Source: an uncultured Oligella sp. | GTDB taxonomy: Bacteria > Pseudomonadota > Gammaproteobacteria > Burkholderiales > Burkholderiaceae_B | NCBI GenBank assembly: GCA_947632105.1 | Contig: CANROD010000014.1 | Span: 1-44,724, forward strand | DNA: 44,724 bases | Reading direction: 5' to 3' | Shown: positions 43,982 to 44,724 of the stretch, one piece after another | How the letters are laid out: each line of letters starts with the position of its first letter | How positions within the stretch are numbered: position 1 is the stretch's first letter | The notes under the pieces: model-generated | Told to the model about the DNA's origin: nothing | Databases searched by the model: none | What the model saw: only the letters and a program-made list of their open reading frames with translations | Made by a program: the position numbers and the translations under genes

Positions 43982-44724
43982 ATGAGTGAAGTTAATCTAC
44001 AAGAATGGGTGGGACGACAGAAACGAGTAACGGATTTTATCAGCGCCGCTCATGCAAACAAAATTGCTTATAGCGTCAATGCACCGGTGCCCGCTGAGGG
44101 TGGTGAGTTGCCACATCTATGGCATTGGGCATACTTTATTGAAGCGGTACCCTTGAATGAGGTAGGTGGTGATGGTCATCCAGCGCGAGGTGGTTTTTTA
44201 CCGCCAGCCGATAATAGAAACCGTATGTGGGCAGGTGGTCGTTTAAATTTTGTACGCAGTTTAGTGATTGGTAAGGAAGCGACTTGCATTACTACGATCA
44301 AGGCTGTTGTAGAAAAAGAGGGCCGTACGGGTAAGTTACTCTTTGTGACACTTGAGCATCGTTATGAGCAAGAGGGCGAGATTTGTATTAGTGAAGAACA
44401 AGATATTGTGTATCGTGAGCCAAGTGCTCCAAAGCTAGTAGGTGATATGCCTGCGCCGAACGCAGAGTGGTCACAAGAGGTTAAACCTACTCCTGTCATG
44501 CTCTTTAGATATTCTGCAGTGACATTTAATGGGCATCGTATCCATTATGATTATCCCTATGCCAATGATGTTGAAGGTTATCCGGGGTTAGTGGTTCATG
44601 GTCCATTGATTGCAACGAAGGTTCTACAGTCTTTTACTGAAGCAAACCCTCAGAAAGAGGTGAGTTATTTTGCTTTCCGTGGTGTGCGTCCATTACTCGG
44701 TAGCAATGCCTTCAAGGTAGAAGG
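43982..44724 (+). CDS. MaoC/HTD2-like acyl-CoA hydratase (partial, mesaconyl- or itaconyl-CoA hydratase type)
   Basis: The open frame starts at ATG 43982 (MSEVNLQEWVGRQKRV) and runs off the window after 247 codons. An N-terminal FAS1-like/MaoC half contains WHWAYFIEAVPLNEVGGDGH and GGFLPPADNRNRMWAGGRL. A second hot-dog half carries the hydratase-2 motif TFNGHRIHYDYPYANDVEGY followed by PGLVVHGPLIA. This pairing is that of fungal-type HTD2 and of mesaconyl-C4-CoA or itaconyl-CoA hydratases. It lies 98 bp after the LysR gene with no T-run hairpin between. The missing 3' end holds perhaps 30-40 residues. Confidence 0.85.
   Translation, partial: MSEVNLQEWVGRQKRVTDFISAAHANKIAYSVNAPVPAEGGELPHLWHWAYFIEAVPLNEVGGDGHPARGGFLPPADNRNRMWAGGRLNFVRSLVIGKEATCITTIKAVVEKEGRTGKLLFVTLEHRYEQEGEICISEEQDIVYREPSAPKLVGDMPAPNAEWSQEVKPTPVMLFRYSAVTFNGHRIHYDYPYANDVEGYPGLVVHGPLIATKVLQSFTEANPQKEVSYFAFRGVRPLLGSNAFKVE

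Noticed and set aside
1-44724. CRISPR arrays, insertion sequences, prophage genes
   Set aside because: No regularly spaced repeats, transposase frames or phage structural genes were seen on either strand.

Overview
The window looks like the chromosome of an AT-leaning betaproteobacterium, most likely a member of the Alcaligenaceae. This rests on the gene order tuf-tRNA-Trp-secE-nusG-rplKAJL-rpoBC, on protein lengths (SecE 126 aa, L10 174 aa, RpoB 1371 aa) and on a Bordetella-like heme uptake operon. Base composition was judged by eye and genus was not determined.

Layout. (1) 1-12405, plus strand: end of tuf, tRNA-Trp, secE, nusG, rplK, rplA, rplJ, rplL, rpoB, rpoC, with a terminator or attenuator after rplL and strong hairpins after rpoC. 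(2) 12588-27735, minus strand: one compact block carrying a complete route from benzoate to central metabolism. Read in the direction of transcription it is catB, catA, benA, benB, benC, benD, a BenK-like transporter, pcaI, pcaJ, pcaF, pcaD, catC, benE, then two dynamin-like GTPases. Benzoate is taken up, oxidised to the cis-diol (BenABC) and to catechol (BenD). Catechol is ortho-cleaved (CatA), cycloisomerised (CatB, CatC), hydrolysed (PcaD), activated with CoA (PcaIJ) and cleaved to succinyl-CoA and acetyl-CoA (PcaF). (3) 28084-30587: a second aromatic-acid MFS transporter (minus) diverges from a BenM/CatM-type LysR regulator (plus). The promoter/operator between them is present a second time, as an imperfect ~125-bp direct repeat exactly 1750 bp to the left, in front of catB. 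Both copies hold a BenM-like ATAC-N7-GTAT site or close variant and a leftward TTGGAC-N18-TxTAAT promoter, so one regulator probably controls the catabolic block and the extra transporter.

(4) 30653-36819, plus strand: a Fur-box-controlled heme acquisition operon (TonB-dependent receptor, HemS-like cytoplasmic protein, periplasmic binding protein, permease, ATPase). (5) 36933-40285, plus strand: SotB-type MFS exporter, serA, a PACE-family efflux protein and a small DUF1289 cysteine-rich protein. (6) 40310-44724: an acyl-CoA dehydrogenase and an MmgE/PrpD protein (minus) diverge from a LysR gene and the start of a MaoC/HTD2-like acyl-CoA hydratase gene (plus, cut by the window end). This set resembles the itaconate degradation locus of Pseudomonas aeruginosa.

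The most notable points are the duplicated operator/promoter with a fossil LysR start, the two dynamin-like GTPases translationally coupled to benE, and the possible itaconate/C5-dicarboxylate locus at the right edge. I see no CRISPR array, insertion sequence, phage gene or rRNA gene.
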